Shown: positions 39,288 to 48,423, numbered from the stretch's first letter. The stretch is 64,000 bases of DNA from JAAETI01 sp965368515 (GCA_965368515.1 CBDUNF010000001.1:18273-82272), one strand, 5' to 3'. Notes: generated from the letters alone by a model not told the origin. Made by a program: numbers and translations.

Positions 39288-40301
39288 ATGAAACGACTAT
39301 TAATGGCCGTCGTCGCGCTCGCGATGCTGGCAGCGGCTTGCGGAGGTGACGACGAGAGCAGCTCTCTGCTCGATGATGTCATCGACCGCGGCAACATCAT
39401 TTGTGGTGTCAATGAGACACTGCCCGGGTTCGGTGTTGTCGACGACGCCGGCAACCTGAGTGGCTTCGATATCGACTTCTGCAAAGTTGTCGCTGCGGGC
39501 GTGCTTGGTGACGCCAATGCCGTCGAGTACGTACCGCTCAACGCTGATGCACGCTTCACTGCGCTTCAGTCGGGCGAGATCGACCTACTGATTCGCAACA
39601 CCACCTGGACGGCAACCCGTGACGGGCAAGAGGGCGCAAACTTCTTGTTCACCACGTACTACGACGGGCAGGGCATCATGGTGCCGGCCGCGACTGGTTT
39701 CACCACGCTCGAGGATCTGGCCGACGCCAACATCTGCGTGCTGTCGGGTACCACTACCGAGCTGAACCTCACCGCTGTGTTCAATGCGCGCGGCATCCCG
39801 TTCAACCCGGTCGTGTTCGGTGACAACACCCAGCTGCGGCCGGCTTACGAGTCCGGTCAGTGCGAGGCGTGGACTTCGGATGCGAGCCAGATCGGTTCGT
39901 TCAAGTTCACCATCGAGAGTGAGGGCGGCGCCGAGCAGCACATCATGTCGGAGGTCTTCTCCAAGGAGCCACTCGGTCCGGTCGTTGCTGATGGCGATAC
40001 GCAGTGGGCCCAGGCTGTCGAATGGTCAGTGATGGCCACGGTGCAGGCGTGGGAGTTTGGTTTGGATTCGGGCAACATCGGAAGCTATTCCGGTTCCGAC
40101 CCCAACATTCTCAACTTCCTTGGCGATGGTGACTTCAACCCGACTCTTGGCTTGCCAAGTGATTTTGCGGTTCAGGTTGTCTCCCAGGTTGGCAACTACG
40201 AGGAGATCTACAACAAGTTCCCGGAGCTTGCTCCCCTCGATGGAAGTGTCAACGATCTGTGGAGCAACGGCGGTCTGATGTACGTACCGCCTTACCGCTA
40301 G
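39288..40301 (+). CDS. aapJ: General L-amino-acid ABC transporter substrate-binding lipoprotein (AapJ-like)
   Basis: This 337-residue type-2 periplasmic binding protein (SBP_bac_3) has lipoprotein signal MKRLLMAVVALAMLAAAC (Cys18). The mature part follows the AapJ/BztA plan: DVIDRGNIICGVNETLPGFG, DFCKVVAAGVLGD, LLIRNTTWTATRDGQEGANF and the late VNDLWSNGGLMYVPPYR typical of this subgroup. It captures a broad range of L-amino acids. Start ATG 39288 follows AGAGGAGAGGGAAACA. A strong hairpin separates it from the permease gene. Confidence 0.92.
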   Translation: MKRLLMAVVALAMLAAACGGDDESSSLLDDVIDRGNIICGVNETLPGFGVVDDAGNLSGFDIDFCKVVAAGVLGDANAVEYVPLNADARFTALQSGEIDLLIRNTTWTATRDGQEGANFLFTTYYDGQGIMVPAATGFTTLEDLADANICVLSGTTTELNLTAVFNARGIPFNPVVFGDNTQLRPAYESGQCEAWTSDASQIGSFKFTIESEGGAEQHIMSEVFSKEPLGPVVADGDTQWAQAVEWSVMATVQAWEFGLDSGNIGSYSGSDPNILNFLGDGDFNPTLGLPSDFAVQVVSQVGNYEEIYNKFPELAPLDGSVNDLWSNGGLMYVPPYR

Positions 40302-40329
40302 ATCAACCGAGCTTGACATATAAACGGTG

Positions 40330-40358
40330 GGTGGCCGGCACGTGGGGTGCCGGCCACC
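40330..40358 (+). promoter_or_regulatory. Strong hairpin between aapJ- and aapQ-like genes
   Basis: GGTGGCCGGCAC (40330-40341) pairs perfectly with GTGCCGGCCACC (40347-40358) around a 5-nt loop. There is no U-tract. It lies 28 nt after the binding-protein stop, as at 9010 and 54265, and probably raises the ratio of binding protein to permease. Confidence 0.65.
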
Positions 40359-40384
40359 TCCGACACCTGTAGGACAAGATTGCC

Positions 40385-41617
40385 TTGACACAGACCACCC
40401 TGGAGCCGCCTAACTCGGCGGACACGGGCCCCGAAGAACACATAGTCTGGTACCGCAACGTGCGGACCTTACGCATCGTGGCGCAAGTCACTGCGGTTGT
40501 GGCCGTTCTTGCTCTGATGTCGTGGTTCTTCAACAACCTGCTCACAAATCTGGATCGCCGCAATATCGGCACCGACTTTGGATTCCTTAGCCGGCCGACC
40601 AACTTCGAGATTCCCTACGACGAAGGCTTCAATCCACGTAGCCCCGTGACCGACATGATCCTGGTCGGTCTGAAGAACACCTTCCTGGCGGGCTTCTTCG
40701 GGATCATCATCGCAAGCATTGTTGGTCTGCTTGTTGGCATCTCCCGGCTATCGACTAACTGGCTGGTCGCCAAGTTGGCGATGATCTATGTCGAGACCTT
40801 CCGCAATATCCCGCCGCTGGTCATCATCGTGTTCTTTGGAGCAGCGATGTTCACAGCCGGGCCGTTCCCGGTCCTTCAGGAAGCCGACACTGTTTCGTTC
40901 TTCGGTACCGACAACAACTTCCTGATTCTGTCGAACGAACGCTTTGGCATCCCCTCCTTCATCGCCGGGGGCAACGTTGGGCTGTTCTGGATCACAGTTA
41001 TCGTCGCGCTGTTAGCGGCAATCGCCGTAGGCGTCTACCGCACCCGACTCAGTGACAGAACAGGTGTGCACCACCATCGGATCCGATGGGGCTTCGGCGC
41101 CTTTGTCGTGATCAGCTTGCTGGGGTTCTTGCTCATCGGTGACGCGTTCACGATGTCGTGGCCCGAGGTTTCGGAGAACGGCCGGCGGATCGTCGGTGGG
41201 TTCATCATGAACTCCGGCTTCATGTCGATCACCGTCGCTCTCGGCCTCTATACGGCGAGCCATATCGCGGAGATCATTCGCGGTTCGATCCTTGCGGTCC
41301 CCAGCGGTCAAACCGAGGCGGCTAATGCGATCGCCCTCACCGCGTTCCAACGGTACCGATACATCGTCCTTCCGCAGGCCCTCCGAATAGCATTGCCGCC
41401 GACGATCAACCAGTACCTCAACCTCGTCAAGAACACTTCGCTCGGGACCGTGGTGGCTTATGCCGAGATCACGGCGCTGACCCGAAGCTCGATCGGCAAC
41501 GGTCGCCCGGCACCGCAATCCATTGCGATTCTGATGTTGGTCTATCTGACCTTCTCGCTTGGGATTTCCGCCGTTTTGAATATCTATAACCGGCGCATTC
41601 AACTGGTGGAGAGGTAG
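40385..41617 (+). CDS. aapQ: Amino-acid ABC transporter permease (AapQ-like)
   Basis: This 410-residue inner-membrane permease has HisM/AapQ features: RNIGTDFGFLSRPTNFEIP, a first binding-protein-dependent segment (GLKNTFLAGFFGIIIASIVG), YVETFRNIPPLVIIVFF, and the C-terminal EAA motif SGQTEAANAIALTAFQRYRY (about 306-325). The start codon is a TTG at 40385 (MTQTTLEPPNSAD); AGGA lies about 9 nt upstream. It pairs with the AapM-like protein to form the channel. Confidence 0.91.
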   Translation: MTQTTLEPPNSADTGPEEHIVWYRNVRTLRIVAQVTAVVAVLALMSWFFNNLLTNLDRRNIGTDFGFLSRPTNFEIPYDEGFNPRSPVTDMILVGLKNTFLAGFFGIIIASIVGLLVGISRLSTNWLVAKLAMIYVETFRNIPPLVIIVFFGAAMFTAGPFPVLQEADTVSFFGTDNNFLILSNERFGIPSFIAGGNVGLFWITVIVALLAAIAVGVYRTRLSDRTGVHHHRIRWGFGAFVVISLLGFLLIGDAFTMSWPEVSENGRRIVGGFIMNSGFMSITVALGLYTASHIAEIIRGSILAVPSGQTEAANAIALTAFQRYRYIVLPQALRIALPPTINQYLNLVKNTSLGTVVAYAEITALTRSSIGNGRPAPQSIAILMLVYLTFSLGISAVLNIYNRRIQLVER

Positions 41618-41620
41618 ATC

Positions 41621-43078
41621 ATGGATCCCGACCTTCCCTTCACTCCGCTCGAGACGGGCACTTTGGAGCCTATGCCTGTTGCTGAAACGCGAGAGCGTCA
41701 GCCGAAGCTGCCGCCAGGCAAGTGGATCCATAAGAACCTGTTCAACAACTGGTACAACTCGGCTATCACAGTGGTCCTCGGCGTCTCCGTCATCGCTGCG
41801 ACATACTTCTTGCTGAGATTCGTTTTCGTCACTGCTCGATGGGCGCCCGTCATCGAGAACCTGACGCTGTTCATGGTTGGTCGTTTCCCGCGTACCGCAG
41901 CCAACGATCAGCTATGGCGTGTGGTCGCCCAGGTACTTATCTGGTCGGGGGCAATGGGACTGGCTTGGGGCGCCGCAGTGTCGGGCGCGAAGTTCCGGGC
42001 AATGCAGGCCGGCGTCGAGTACACCGAAGACACGCTGCTGACCAGGCTCAGGCGGTATTGGAGCCTGATCGGGCTGATCGTGCTACTTCTCGTAATCGCC
42101 AAGACGTTTGGCCCGGCTCTAGTCGTGATCGCGGCCGTCGCGATTGGGGCGGCGCTGCAGATGGTCGGAGCTCGAATCCCGGGTCAGTACGCCGGAGTCA
42201 CCTGGGCCGGCGTCGCCTTCCTCGGCGTCCTCGGCTATCAGATCGTTAGCGGGTTCGTTGGTACCGGCTGGCTGTGGCTCTTTCTCCCGATCGTGCTCGC
42301 ATCCGTTTCCCTGCTGGGGAGGCGTGATTGGGACGACGTGCGTCGCATGCACATCGTCCAAAGCGCAGCTGCAGTTGCCATATTGGCGGTCGGCTTCCTC
42401 TTGTACTCGGTGACCAATTTCGAAGGCGTCGGGTGGGACGAGTGGGAAGGTTTCCATCTCAATCTCATAATGGCTGCCCTGGCGATCACGCTGTCATTCC
42501 CGCTCGGTCTTCTGCTGGCGCTGGCTCGCCGATCGAGTTTCCCCGCCCTGCGAACACTCGCCACGCTCTACATCGAGCTGATCCGTGGTGTGCCGTTGAT
42601 TTCGCTGCTGTTGATGGCTCAGTTCTTCCTTGGCTTTTTCCTGAATACGACCACGCTTCCCTCTGAGATCACCAGGGCGCTAGCGGCCATGACGATGTTC
42701 ACGGCTGCCTATGTGGCCGAGATCGTTCGCGGTGGACTCCAGGCGGTTCCGGGGGGCCAGGTCGAAGCGGGCAACTCGCTTGGGCTCTCGCCTTGGAAGG
42801 TCACAAGGCTCATCGTCCTGCCCCAGGCCCTTCGCGCCGTTATCCCGGCAATGGTTGGCCAGTTCATCTCGCTGTTCAAGGACACGACGCTGCTGTTCAT
42901 CATCGGTATCGGCGAGATCCTTCGGGTTCGTGAGATTGTCCATGCGCAGACGGATTTCCGGGGCTTCGGGATCACAGAGACACTGGTGTTCGTGATGCTT
43001 GCCTTCTGGGCAGTGTCGTTTGCTATGTCTAGGGAAAGCCAACGTTTGGAACGGAAGCTTGGAGTTGGAGAACGATGA
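41621..43078 (+). CDS. aapM: Amino-acid ABC transporter permease (AapM-like)
   Basis: This 485-residue permease is longer than AapQ, with an extra N-terminal hydrophobic region (about 40-250) typical of AapM. The C-terminal half carries YIELIRGVPLISLLLMAQFF and the EAA loop GGQVEAGNSLGLSPWKVTRL (about 378-397). It begins 3 bases after the aapQ stop and overlaps the ATPase gene by ATGA. Confidence 0.92.
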   Translation: MDPDLPFTPLETGTLEPMPVAETRERQPKLPPGKWIHKNLFNNWYNSAITVVLGVSVIAATYFLLRFVFVTARWAPVIENLTLFMVGRFPRTAANDQLWRVVAQVLIWSGAMGLAWGAAVSGAKFRAMQAGVEYTEDTLLTRLRRYWSLIGLIVLLLVIAKTFGPALVVIAAVAIGAALQMVGARIPGQYAGVTWAGVAFLGVLGYQIVSGFVGTGWLWLFLPIVLASVSLLGRRDWDDVRRMHIVQSAAAVAILAVGFLLYSVTNFEGVGWDEWEGFHLNLIMAALAITLSFPLGLLLALARRSSFPALRTLATLYIELIRGVPLISLLLMAQFFLGFFLNTTTLPSEITRALAAMTMFTAAYVAEIVRGGLQAVPGGQVEAGNSLGLSPWKVTRLIVLPQALRAVIPAMVGQFISLFKDTTLLFIIGIGEILRVREIVHAQTDFRGFGITETLVFVMLAFWAVSFAMSRESQRLERKLGVGER

Positions 43079-43872
43079 CAGACAGAAACGACTCAGGATC
43101 TGGTGAGGTATTCGCCGACGCCACCCAGATGGCCGGTACCGGCGAGCTGATGATCGAACTCGTCGATGTCGACAAGTACTTCGGCGACTTCCAAGCTCTG
43201 AAAGACATCAATCTGAGAATCGCCAAGCAGGAGGTTGTCGTTGTCATCGGGCCTTCGGGTTCCGGCAAGTCGACGATGATCCGCTGCATCAACCGGCTCG
43301 AGAAGCATGATCACGGCAGGATCACGGTTGATGGCATCGAGCTCTCCGATGACATCAGGCACATCCAGGAGATCCGTCGTGAGACGGGAATGGTGTTCCA
43401 GCAGTTCAACCTGTTCCCACATCTAACGGTGCTGGAGAACGTAACCCTCGGACCACGCCAGGTTCGCAACATGCCCAAGAAGGAAGCGGACGACCTGGGG
43501 ATGGAGCAGCTCACTGCGGTGCAGATCCCCGAGCAGGCGCACAAATACCCCGGCCAACTCTCAGGTGGGCAGCAGCAACGTGTGGCCATCGCCCGGTCCT
43601 TGGCGATGAGCCCGAAGGTGATGCTCTTTGATGAGCCGACGTCAGCATTGGACCCAGAGATGATCAAAGAGGTGCTCGACTCCATGAAGGAACTGGCCCT
43701 TTCCGGAATGACGATGATCGTCGTCACTCACGAGATGGGGTTTGCCCGCGAGGTTGCGGATCGTGTCGTCTTCATGGCCGACGGGCAGATCGTCGAAGTT
43801 GGCACCCCCGAGCACTTCTTCACCAACCCGACAGAAGATCGCACCAAGCTCTTCCTCAGCCAGATCCTGTAG
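43075..43872 (+). CDS. aapP: Amino-acid ABC transporter ATP-binding protein (AapP-like)
   Basis: This 265-residue GlnQ/HisP-type ATPase has Walker A GPSGSGKSTMIRC (about 59-71), the Q-loop in VFQQFNLFPHLTVLENV, signature LSGGQQQRVAIARSLA, Walker B VMLFDEPTSALDPEM and H-loop VVTHEMGFA. It energises import by the AapJQM components. An unusual N-terminal extension of about 20 residues precedes the domain. A stem CGTCTCA (43879-43885) / TGAGACG (43897-43903) follows the stop. Confidence 0.93.
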   Translation: MTDRNDSGSGEVFADATQMAGTGELMIELVDVDKYFGDFQALKDINLRIAKQEVVVVIGPSGSGKSTMIRCINRLEKHDHGRITVDGIELSDDIRHIQEIRRETGMVFQQFNLFPHLTVLENVTLGPRQVRNMPKKEADDLGMEQLTAVQIPEQAHKYPGQLSGGQQQRVAIARSLAMSPKVMLFDEPTSALDPEMIKEVLDSMKELALSGMTMIVVTHEMGFAREVADRVVFMADGQIVEVGTPEHFFTNPTEDRTKLFLSQIL

Positions 43873-43878
43873 GCGCCA

Positions 43879-43903
43879 CGTCTCACCCAATCCGGCTGAG
43901 ACG
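43879..43903 (+). terminator. Possible terminator of the aap operon
   Basis: CGTCTCA and TGAGACG form a 7-bp perfect stem around an 11-nt loop directly after the ATPase stop codon. There is no downstream T-run, so termination would be factor-dependent or inefficient. Confidence 0.35.
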
Positions 43904-44017
43904 GCCGATGCCATTTGCGCGCTCCCGCGTCCTCAACCAGGTTCACTCCGTGGCCTAGCTGCCGATATAGGCGTGAGGATCAGGAGGGGCCGCCGGCCCA
44001 CAGATAGAAGAAGAGGG

Positions 44018-44804
44018 ATGCGCATGAATCGCATAGCGGAGTTGGCCGATGTGACTCCCGACGTTGGACATCCAGTCTGTCTGTACTCGTCGGGGACCAT
44101 GCCGTTTACTGGGTAGGGATTTCAGATGCAACGGCGTTTCGGTGCAATGTCTACTTCATCCAGGATGGAGATGTGGGGATCGTTGTCGATCCGGGTAGCT
44201 CCGATCACTTCGAGAGCGTGAAGCACAACATCGGTGAACTAATGGATCCAGCCGCCGTGACGGGATGATTCTATGTCACCAGGACCCCGATGTCGCGGCG
44301 TCCATGGTGGATTGGCTCGAGCTCAATCCGACAATGAAGGTCTTCACCAGTCCGCGCACCCAGGTGCTGATTCCCCACTACGGAGTCTCCGACTACGACT
44401 TCTACGACACGTCGGTGAACCCGCGTTACGAATTGCCTTCCGGTGAGCATCTCCAGTTCATTGAGGCTCCATTCCTCCATTTCCCCGGGGCGATCACGAC
44501 ATACGACACTGCAGCGAAGTTCCTGCTGTCTGGAGACATCTTTGCGGCACTGGATCTCGATTGGACTCTGACGGTTGACGATTTCTCGTTGCACATCGCA
44601 AAGATGGACCTATTCCACATGGACTACATGGCCTCGAACCTTGCGGCCCGCGGTTTCGTCAGGCGCTTGGATGGAATTGAGATCGAGGGAATCCTGCCGC
44701 AGCACGGGTCGATCATCAAACAGGAGCATGTGCCGCTTGCTCTCGACTATCTCGAGAACCTGCAATGTGGGCTCGACATCATCTACGCCGACATGGTGGA
44801 CTAA
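44018..44804 (+). pseudogene. Frameshifted ODP-type metallo-beta-lactamase fold protein
   Basis: Three consecutive frames together encode one FprA/ODP-like MBL protein of about 260 residues. Frame one, from ATG 44018, reads MNRIAELADVTPDVGHPVCL. It passes near 44090-44095 into a frame reading DHAVYWVGISDATAFRCNVY and IVVDPGSSDHFESV. That passes near 44261-44265 into CHQDPDVAASMVDWLELNPT, continuing intact to TAA 44804. Both junctions lie in G-runs and each fits loss of one base. The sensor or di-iron sites are partly readable (HQDPD). An adjacent kinase gene is also broken, so I read this as decay, though sequencing indels are possible. Confidence 0.72.
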
Positions 44805-45350
44805 TGACAACGTCTGCACCGTCGGACGGTGAAGTTGCCGCGCTGCGACAGAAGATTGCCCTGCTCGAACAGGGAATGGGACAGGCTGCTCGTATTAGGG
44901 AGCTCTGGGAGAAATCCGCCAGCGACCTGAAGGCGACGAAGTCCGAGCTCAGTCACTCGCTGCAGGAACTGGCGGAAGCCCACGACGAACTAACCGAGAA
45001 GAGCGAAGCGCTGGAGCGCCTCAACGATCAACTGCGTGAGGAGCTGGCGTTCCGCGAGAAGGTGGAGGCCGAGCGATTGTTGTCGCAGAAGCTCGAATCG
45101 ATCGGCCAGTTGGCTGCGGGCATAGCCCACGAAATCAACACGCCAATTCAGTACGTAAGCGACAACACGCACTTTTTGCGGTCGGCCTTTGCGTCGCTTC
45201 AGCAGCTTGTTGTCGCACTCGATCCCGAGAAGGACGTTGCTGAGGGAAGCGAACCAGCTCGGCTGGCGGCTGTGCTGGACGTGGCCGAATCTGAAGCCTT
45301 GCTTGAAATCGAAGCTTCCCCTGTGGCCAGTCAGGGTCGATGTGGACGGG
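44804..45350 (+). pseudogene. Truncated sensor histidine kinase
   Basis: The N-terminal part of a histidine kinase begins at ATG 44804, overlapping the MBL gene stop. A coiled coil of about 90 residues (LEQGMGQAARIRELWEKSAS and onward) leads to a HisKA dimerisation domain with the phospho-acceptor site ESIGQLAAGIAHEINTPIQY (about 96-115). The HATPase domain is absent: similarity fades near 45350 and the frame runs without a stop into rpsF. The partner was presumably the broken MBL/ODP protein next door. It cannot autophosphorylate as it stands. Confidence 0.7.
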
Positions 45351-45425
45351 TGACCCCAGCCCAGTTACACTCACGCACCGCAAACGGGGCATGTCGAACA
45401 GTTTCGCCATGCCGCTACCCCTGCT

Positions 45426-45478
45426 CCCGGAGAGTCCGGGGGCCTTCCGCACTGCGGATGTCCACAGGAGGTGAGATA
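45426..45478 (+). promoter_or_regulatory. rpsF leader with two small hairpins
   Basis: CCCGG/CCGGG (45426-45430, 45436-45440) and CCGC/GCGG (45447-45450, 45454-45457) precede AGGAGG (45467-45472). Leaders of rpsF often bind the S6:S18 complex for autoregulation. I cannot confirm the conserved bulge here, so this is a suggestion only. Confidence 0.3.
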
Positions 45479-45766
45479 TTGCGTTCCTATGAGTTGATGA
45501 TGATTCATCGTCCCGAGCTGGCCGAGCCCGATGTTCGGACTCTCGTCGGCGAGGTAGAAGGTGTCATCGCAAGTTCCGGTTCCGTAGAGGACACCGATTT
45601 TTGGGGCAAGCGTCGTTTTGCCTATGAGATCGATCACTTGAACGAGGGCTTCTACTCCGTCGTTACATTCGAAGCGGGCACCGAGATGGTCGAAACCCTT
45701 GACCGCGCCCTCGGGCTTCATGATGCCGTTATCCGGCACAAGATCACCCGCTCCGCCGGCAAGTAG
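45479..45766 (+). CDS. rpsF: 30S ribosomal protein S6
   Basis: This 95-residue bS6 protein starts LRSYELMMIHRPELAEPDVR and contains DFWGKRRFAYEIDHLNEGFY and VIRHKITRS, typical of the family. The start codon is TTG 45479, 7 nt after AGGAGG. A continuous upstream frame would fuse it to a kinase remnant, which is an accident of decay. S6 binds S18 and 16S rRNA in the 30S platform. It is the first gene of the conserved rpsF-ssb-rpsR-rplI-dnaB block. Confidence 0.95.
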   Translation: MRSYELMMIHRPELAEPDVRTLVGEVEGVIASSGSVEDTDFWGKRRFAYEIDHLNEGFYSVVTFEAGTEMVETLDRALGLHDAVIRHKITRSAGK

Positions 45767-45828
45767 AAAACTTGTCACCCTCGCCCTGCACACTATGAAC
45801 GAGTGCGCAGAGAGAAGAGAGATACGTA

Positions 45829-46299
45829 ATGAGTAACAACAGCGTGACATTGATCGGCAACCTCGTTGATGATCCGGAGCTTCGATTCACCCCGTCCGGT
45901 GTAGCCATGGCCAAGGTTCGTTTTGCGGTGAGCCGACGCTATCAAGACCGCAACCAGGAATGGCAGGAGGAGACCAGCTTCTTCGGCGGTACCTGCTGGC
46001 GCGATATGGCCGAGAACGTCGCCGAGTCCCTGCAAAAGGGGATGCGGGTCATCGTGACCGGCCGGCTCGAGCAGCGTTCCTGGGAGAACCAAGAGGGCGA
46101 GAAGCGCTCGATGATCGAGGTCAGGATCGACGACATCGGCCCTTCGGTCCGATGGGCAACCGCATCGGTCACCCGTACCCCGCGCAGCGGTGGCACTGGT
46201 GACTGGGCCGGCAAGCAGAGTGGTGGCGGTGGTGGAGGCTCGGTACCACCGGCCCCTGTCGCCCGCGACGACTACGGCCCAGACGAAGCCCCTTTCTAA
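45829..46299 (+). CDS. ssb: Single-stranded DNA-binding protein
   Basis: This 156-residue SSB has an OB-fold in residues 1-110 (NSVTLIGNLVDDPELRFTPS, then WQEETSFFGGTCWRDMAENV, GMRVIVTGRLEQRSWENQEG), a Gly-rich linker and the acidic C-terminal tip DDYGPDEAPF used to recruit replication proteins. It lies between rpsF and rpsR, as in most actinobacteria and firmicutes. Confidence 0.95.
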   Translation: MSNNSVTLIGNLVDDPELRFTPSGVAMAKVRFAVSRRYQDRNQEWQEETSFFGGTCWRDMAENVAESLQKGMRVIVTGRLEQRSWENQEGEKRSMIEVRIDDIGPSVRWATASVTRTPRSGGTGDWAGKQSGGGGGGSVPPAPVARDDYGPDEAPF

Positions 46300-46329
46300 A
46301 CACTTTCACTTCCTCAGGAGGACAACAAT

Positions 46330-46596
46330 ATGCCCCCCAATACACGTAAGAAGCGTCGCCGTCCCTCGGCGGCAGACTCCCGTCGCCGTCCCAAGGTCTG
46401 TCAGTTCTGCAAGGAAAAGGCCGAGTTCGTCGACTACAAAGAGGTTGCGGTGCTCCGCAAGTTCATGTCCGACCGCGGCAAGATCCGCGCTCGTCGGGTG
46501 ACCGGTCTCTGTCCGAAGCATCAGCGTGCGCTGGCGATCGCCATCAAGAACGCCCGCGAAATGGCGCTGCTGCCCTACATCTCGCAGAGGGGCTAA
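46330..46596 (+). CDS. rpsR: 30S ribosomal protein S18
   Basis: This 88-residue bS18 has a basic N-terminus (TRKKRRRPSAADSRRR) and core FVDYKEVAVLRKFMSDRGKI. It retains cysteines in VCQFC (24, 27) and CPKH (Cys61, His64), the zinc-binding C+ form, in contrast to the zinc-free paralogues expressed under zinc limitation. The start follows CAGGAGGACAACAAT. It overlaps rplI by TAATG. Confidence 0.95.
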   Translation: MPPNTRKKRRRPSAADSRRRPKVCQFCKEKAEFVDYKEVAVLRKFMSDRGKIRARRVTGLCPKHQRALAIAIKNAREMALLPYISQRG

Positions 46597-47042
46597 TGAA
46601 CGTCATACTGCTCAAGGACGTCGCCGATCTCGGCGGCAAGGGAGACATCGTTGATGTTTCCAAGGGATTTGCCCGCAACTACCTGCTGCCCAAGAAGTTG
46701 GCCATGAAGGCAACCGACGGTGCGATCAAGCAGGCCGACAAGCTGCGTCAGCAGCGCATCGAGAGCGAAGCCAAGCTCAAGGGCGCTGCGGAAGAGCTGG
46801 CCAGGAACCTGGTCGGTTCCCGCATCGTCATCGCGGCGCGGTCCGGCGATGAAGGCAAGCTATTCGGATCGGTCGGTACGCACGACATCGCCGAAGCGGT
46901 CAAGAAGTTCAGCGGTGTCGATGTTCCGAGCGCGATCATCGAGATCCCGAATGCAATCAAGGAGATCGGTCTGCACGAGGTGACGATGAAGCCGCATGAA
47001 GAAGTGGAATTCAGTGTCAGCCTCGACGTGATCCCCGCCTAG
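46596..47042 (+). CDS. rplI: 50S ribosomal protein L9
   Basis: This 148-residue bL9 has the N-terminal RNA-binding domain MNVILLKDVADLGGKGDIVD and GFARNYLLPKKLAMKATD (about 25-42), a central helix, and the C-terminal domain ending VEFSVSLDVIPA. The start overlaps the rpsR stop (TAATG). It is full length. Confidence 0.95.
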   Translation: MNVILLKDVADLGGKGDIVDVSKGFARNYLLPKKLAMKATDGAIKQADKLRQQRIESEAKLKGAAEELARNLVGSRIVIAARSGDEGKLFGSVGTHDIAEAVKKFSGVDVPSAIIEIPNAIKEIGLHEVTMKPHEEVEFSVSLDVIPA

Positions 47043-47052
47043 GAGGCGCAAC

Positions 47053-48411
47053 ATGGCTTTGGGAATCGACGATCCCCGATCCGGTTCCCTGCGCGTTCCA
47101 CCACACAGCGTCGAGGCCGAGGAGTCGGTCCTCGGCGCTGTTTTGTTGGACAGCGATGCTGCCAACGTTGCACTCGAGAAGCTTCACCCGGACGATTTCT
47201 ACCGACCCGCCCATCAAGCGATCTTTGATGGGGTACTTGCCCTGTTCAATAAGAACGAGCCCGTTGACGCTGTCACCGTTGCGGAGGAGCTACGGCGTGC
47301 CGACATGCTGGAGAGGGTTGGCGGTCTCGGCTATCTCACGCAGCTCATCGAGGTGGTCCCGGCGACCTCCAACATCGAGCACTATGCGGCCATCGTCGAA
47401 GAGCATGCGCTCCGGCGTCGGCTCATGAGAGTCGGCGGCGACATCGGCAAGCTGGCGACCGAAGTCGACCAACCAATTGCCGAGGTTGTCGACAAGGCCG
47501 AGCAATCCGTTTACGCCGTGTCGGAGAAGCGTGTCGGCGAGGGGCTGGCCCTAATCGACCCGCTGTTGGGTCCTGCGATCGAGAGAGCGGAAGAGCTACA
47601 CCGCCACGGTGCCGAGGTGACCGGTTTGTCAACGGGCCTGCGTGACTTGGATCGCAAGCTCGCCGGTCTGCACCCGGGCAACCTCATCATCGTTGCCGCT
47701 CGTCCCGGTATGGGGAAGTCGACGCTCGCCATCGGCATCGCACAGCATATTGCGGTTCAGGGCGATCCAGTTGCCATCTTCACGTTGGAGATGGGTCGGG
47801 AAGAGATCGTCTCGAGGATGCTGTGTTCGCAGGGACGAATCGATTCACAACGGCTGCGTACCGGGCGTCTCACTGAGGGCGACTTCTCGAAACTGTCCAA
47901 CGCCGCCAACGTCCTATACAAGAAGCCGATCTACGTCGATGACTCCGCAGGATTGACCGTGACTGAGATCCGAGCCAAGTGCCGGCGTCTCAAGCGGCGG
48001 AGTGGTCTTGGTCTGGTAGTAGTTGACTACCTCCAGTTGATGCACGGCACCGCCGGCGAGAATCGCCAGCAGGAGATCGCCATCATCAGTCGCAGCCTCA
48101 AGAGCCTTGCCCGCGAGCTCGAGGTGCCGGTCATCGGTGTTTCCCAGCTCAATCGTTCTCTAGAACAACGTGAAGACAAGCGTCCCCGTCTTGGCGACCT
48201 ACGGGAGTCCGGGGCCATCGAACAGGACGCTGACATCGTGCTGTTCATCTACCGCCACGAGTACTACCACCCCGAGGCGATCGAAACCAAAGGTATCGCC
48301 GAGGTCGCGATTGCTAAGCACAGACAGGGCTCAGTTGGTCGTGTCGACCTCACCTTCCTGCCCGAATTCACCCTCTTTTCCGACATGGGCCGCGACACCC
48401 CGGTTATTTAG
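47053..48411 (+). CDS. dnaB: Replicative DNA helicase DnaB
   Basis: This 452-residue hexameric helicase has an N-terminal primase-interaction domain (VPPHSVEAEESVLGAVLLDS, HPDDFYRPAHQAIFDGVLAL) and RecA-like domain: Walker A VAARPGMGKSTLAIG (about 214-228), Walker B LVVVDYLQLM, and late motif VSQLNRSLEQREDKRPRLGD. No intein is present although dnaB is a frequent intein host. It ends the conserved ribosomal-replication block and converges on the GntR gene. Confidence 0.96.
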   Translation: MALGIDDPRSGSLRVPPHSVEAEESVLGAVLLDSDAANVALEKLHPDDFYRPAHQAIFDGVLALFNKNEPVDAVTVAEELRRADMLERVGGLGYLTQLIEVVPATSNIEHYAAIVEEHALRRRLMRVGGDIGKLATEVDQPIAEVVDKAEQSVYAVSEKRVGEGLALIDPLLGPAIERAEELHRHGAEVTGLSTGLRDLDRKLAGLHPGNLIIVAARPGMGKSTLAIGIAQHIAVQGDPVAIFTLEMGREEIVSRMLCSQGRIDSQRLRTGRLTEGDFSKLSNAANVLYKKPIYVDDSAGLTVTEIRAKCRRLKRRSGLGLVVVDYLQLMHGTAGENRQQEIAIISRSLKSLARELEVPVIGVSQLNRSLEQREDKRPRLGDLRESGAIEQDADIVLFIYRHEYYHPEAIETKGIAEVAIAKHRQGSVGRVDLTFLPEFTLFSDMGRDTPVI

Positions 48412-48423
48412 AGGTACGAACGC

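Noticed and set aside
44804..45766. A single histidine kinase-ribosomal protein S6 fusion protein
   Set aside because: The kinase lacks its ATPase domain, the joining segment does not look like protein, and AGGAGG stands 7 nt before TTG 45479 at the normal S6 N-terminus.
47053..48411. Intein in dnaB
   Set aside because: The helicase is of normal length with continuous Walker A and B motifs and no intein splice blocks.
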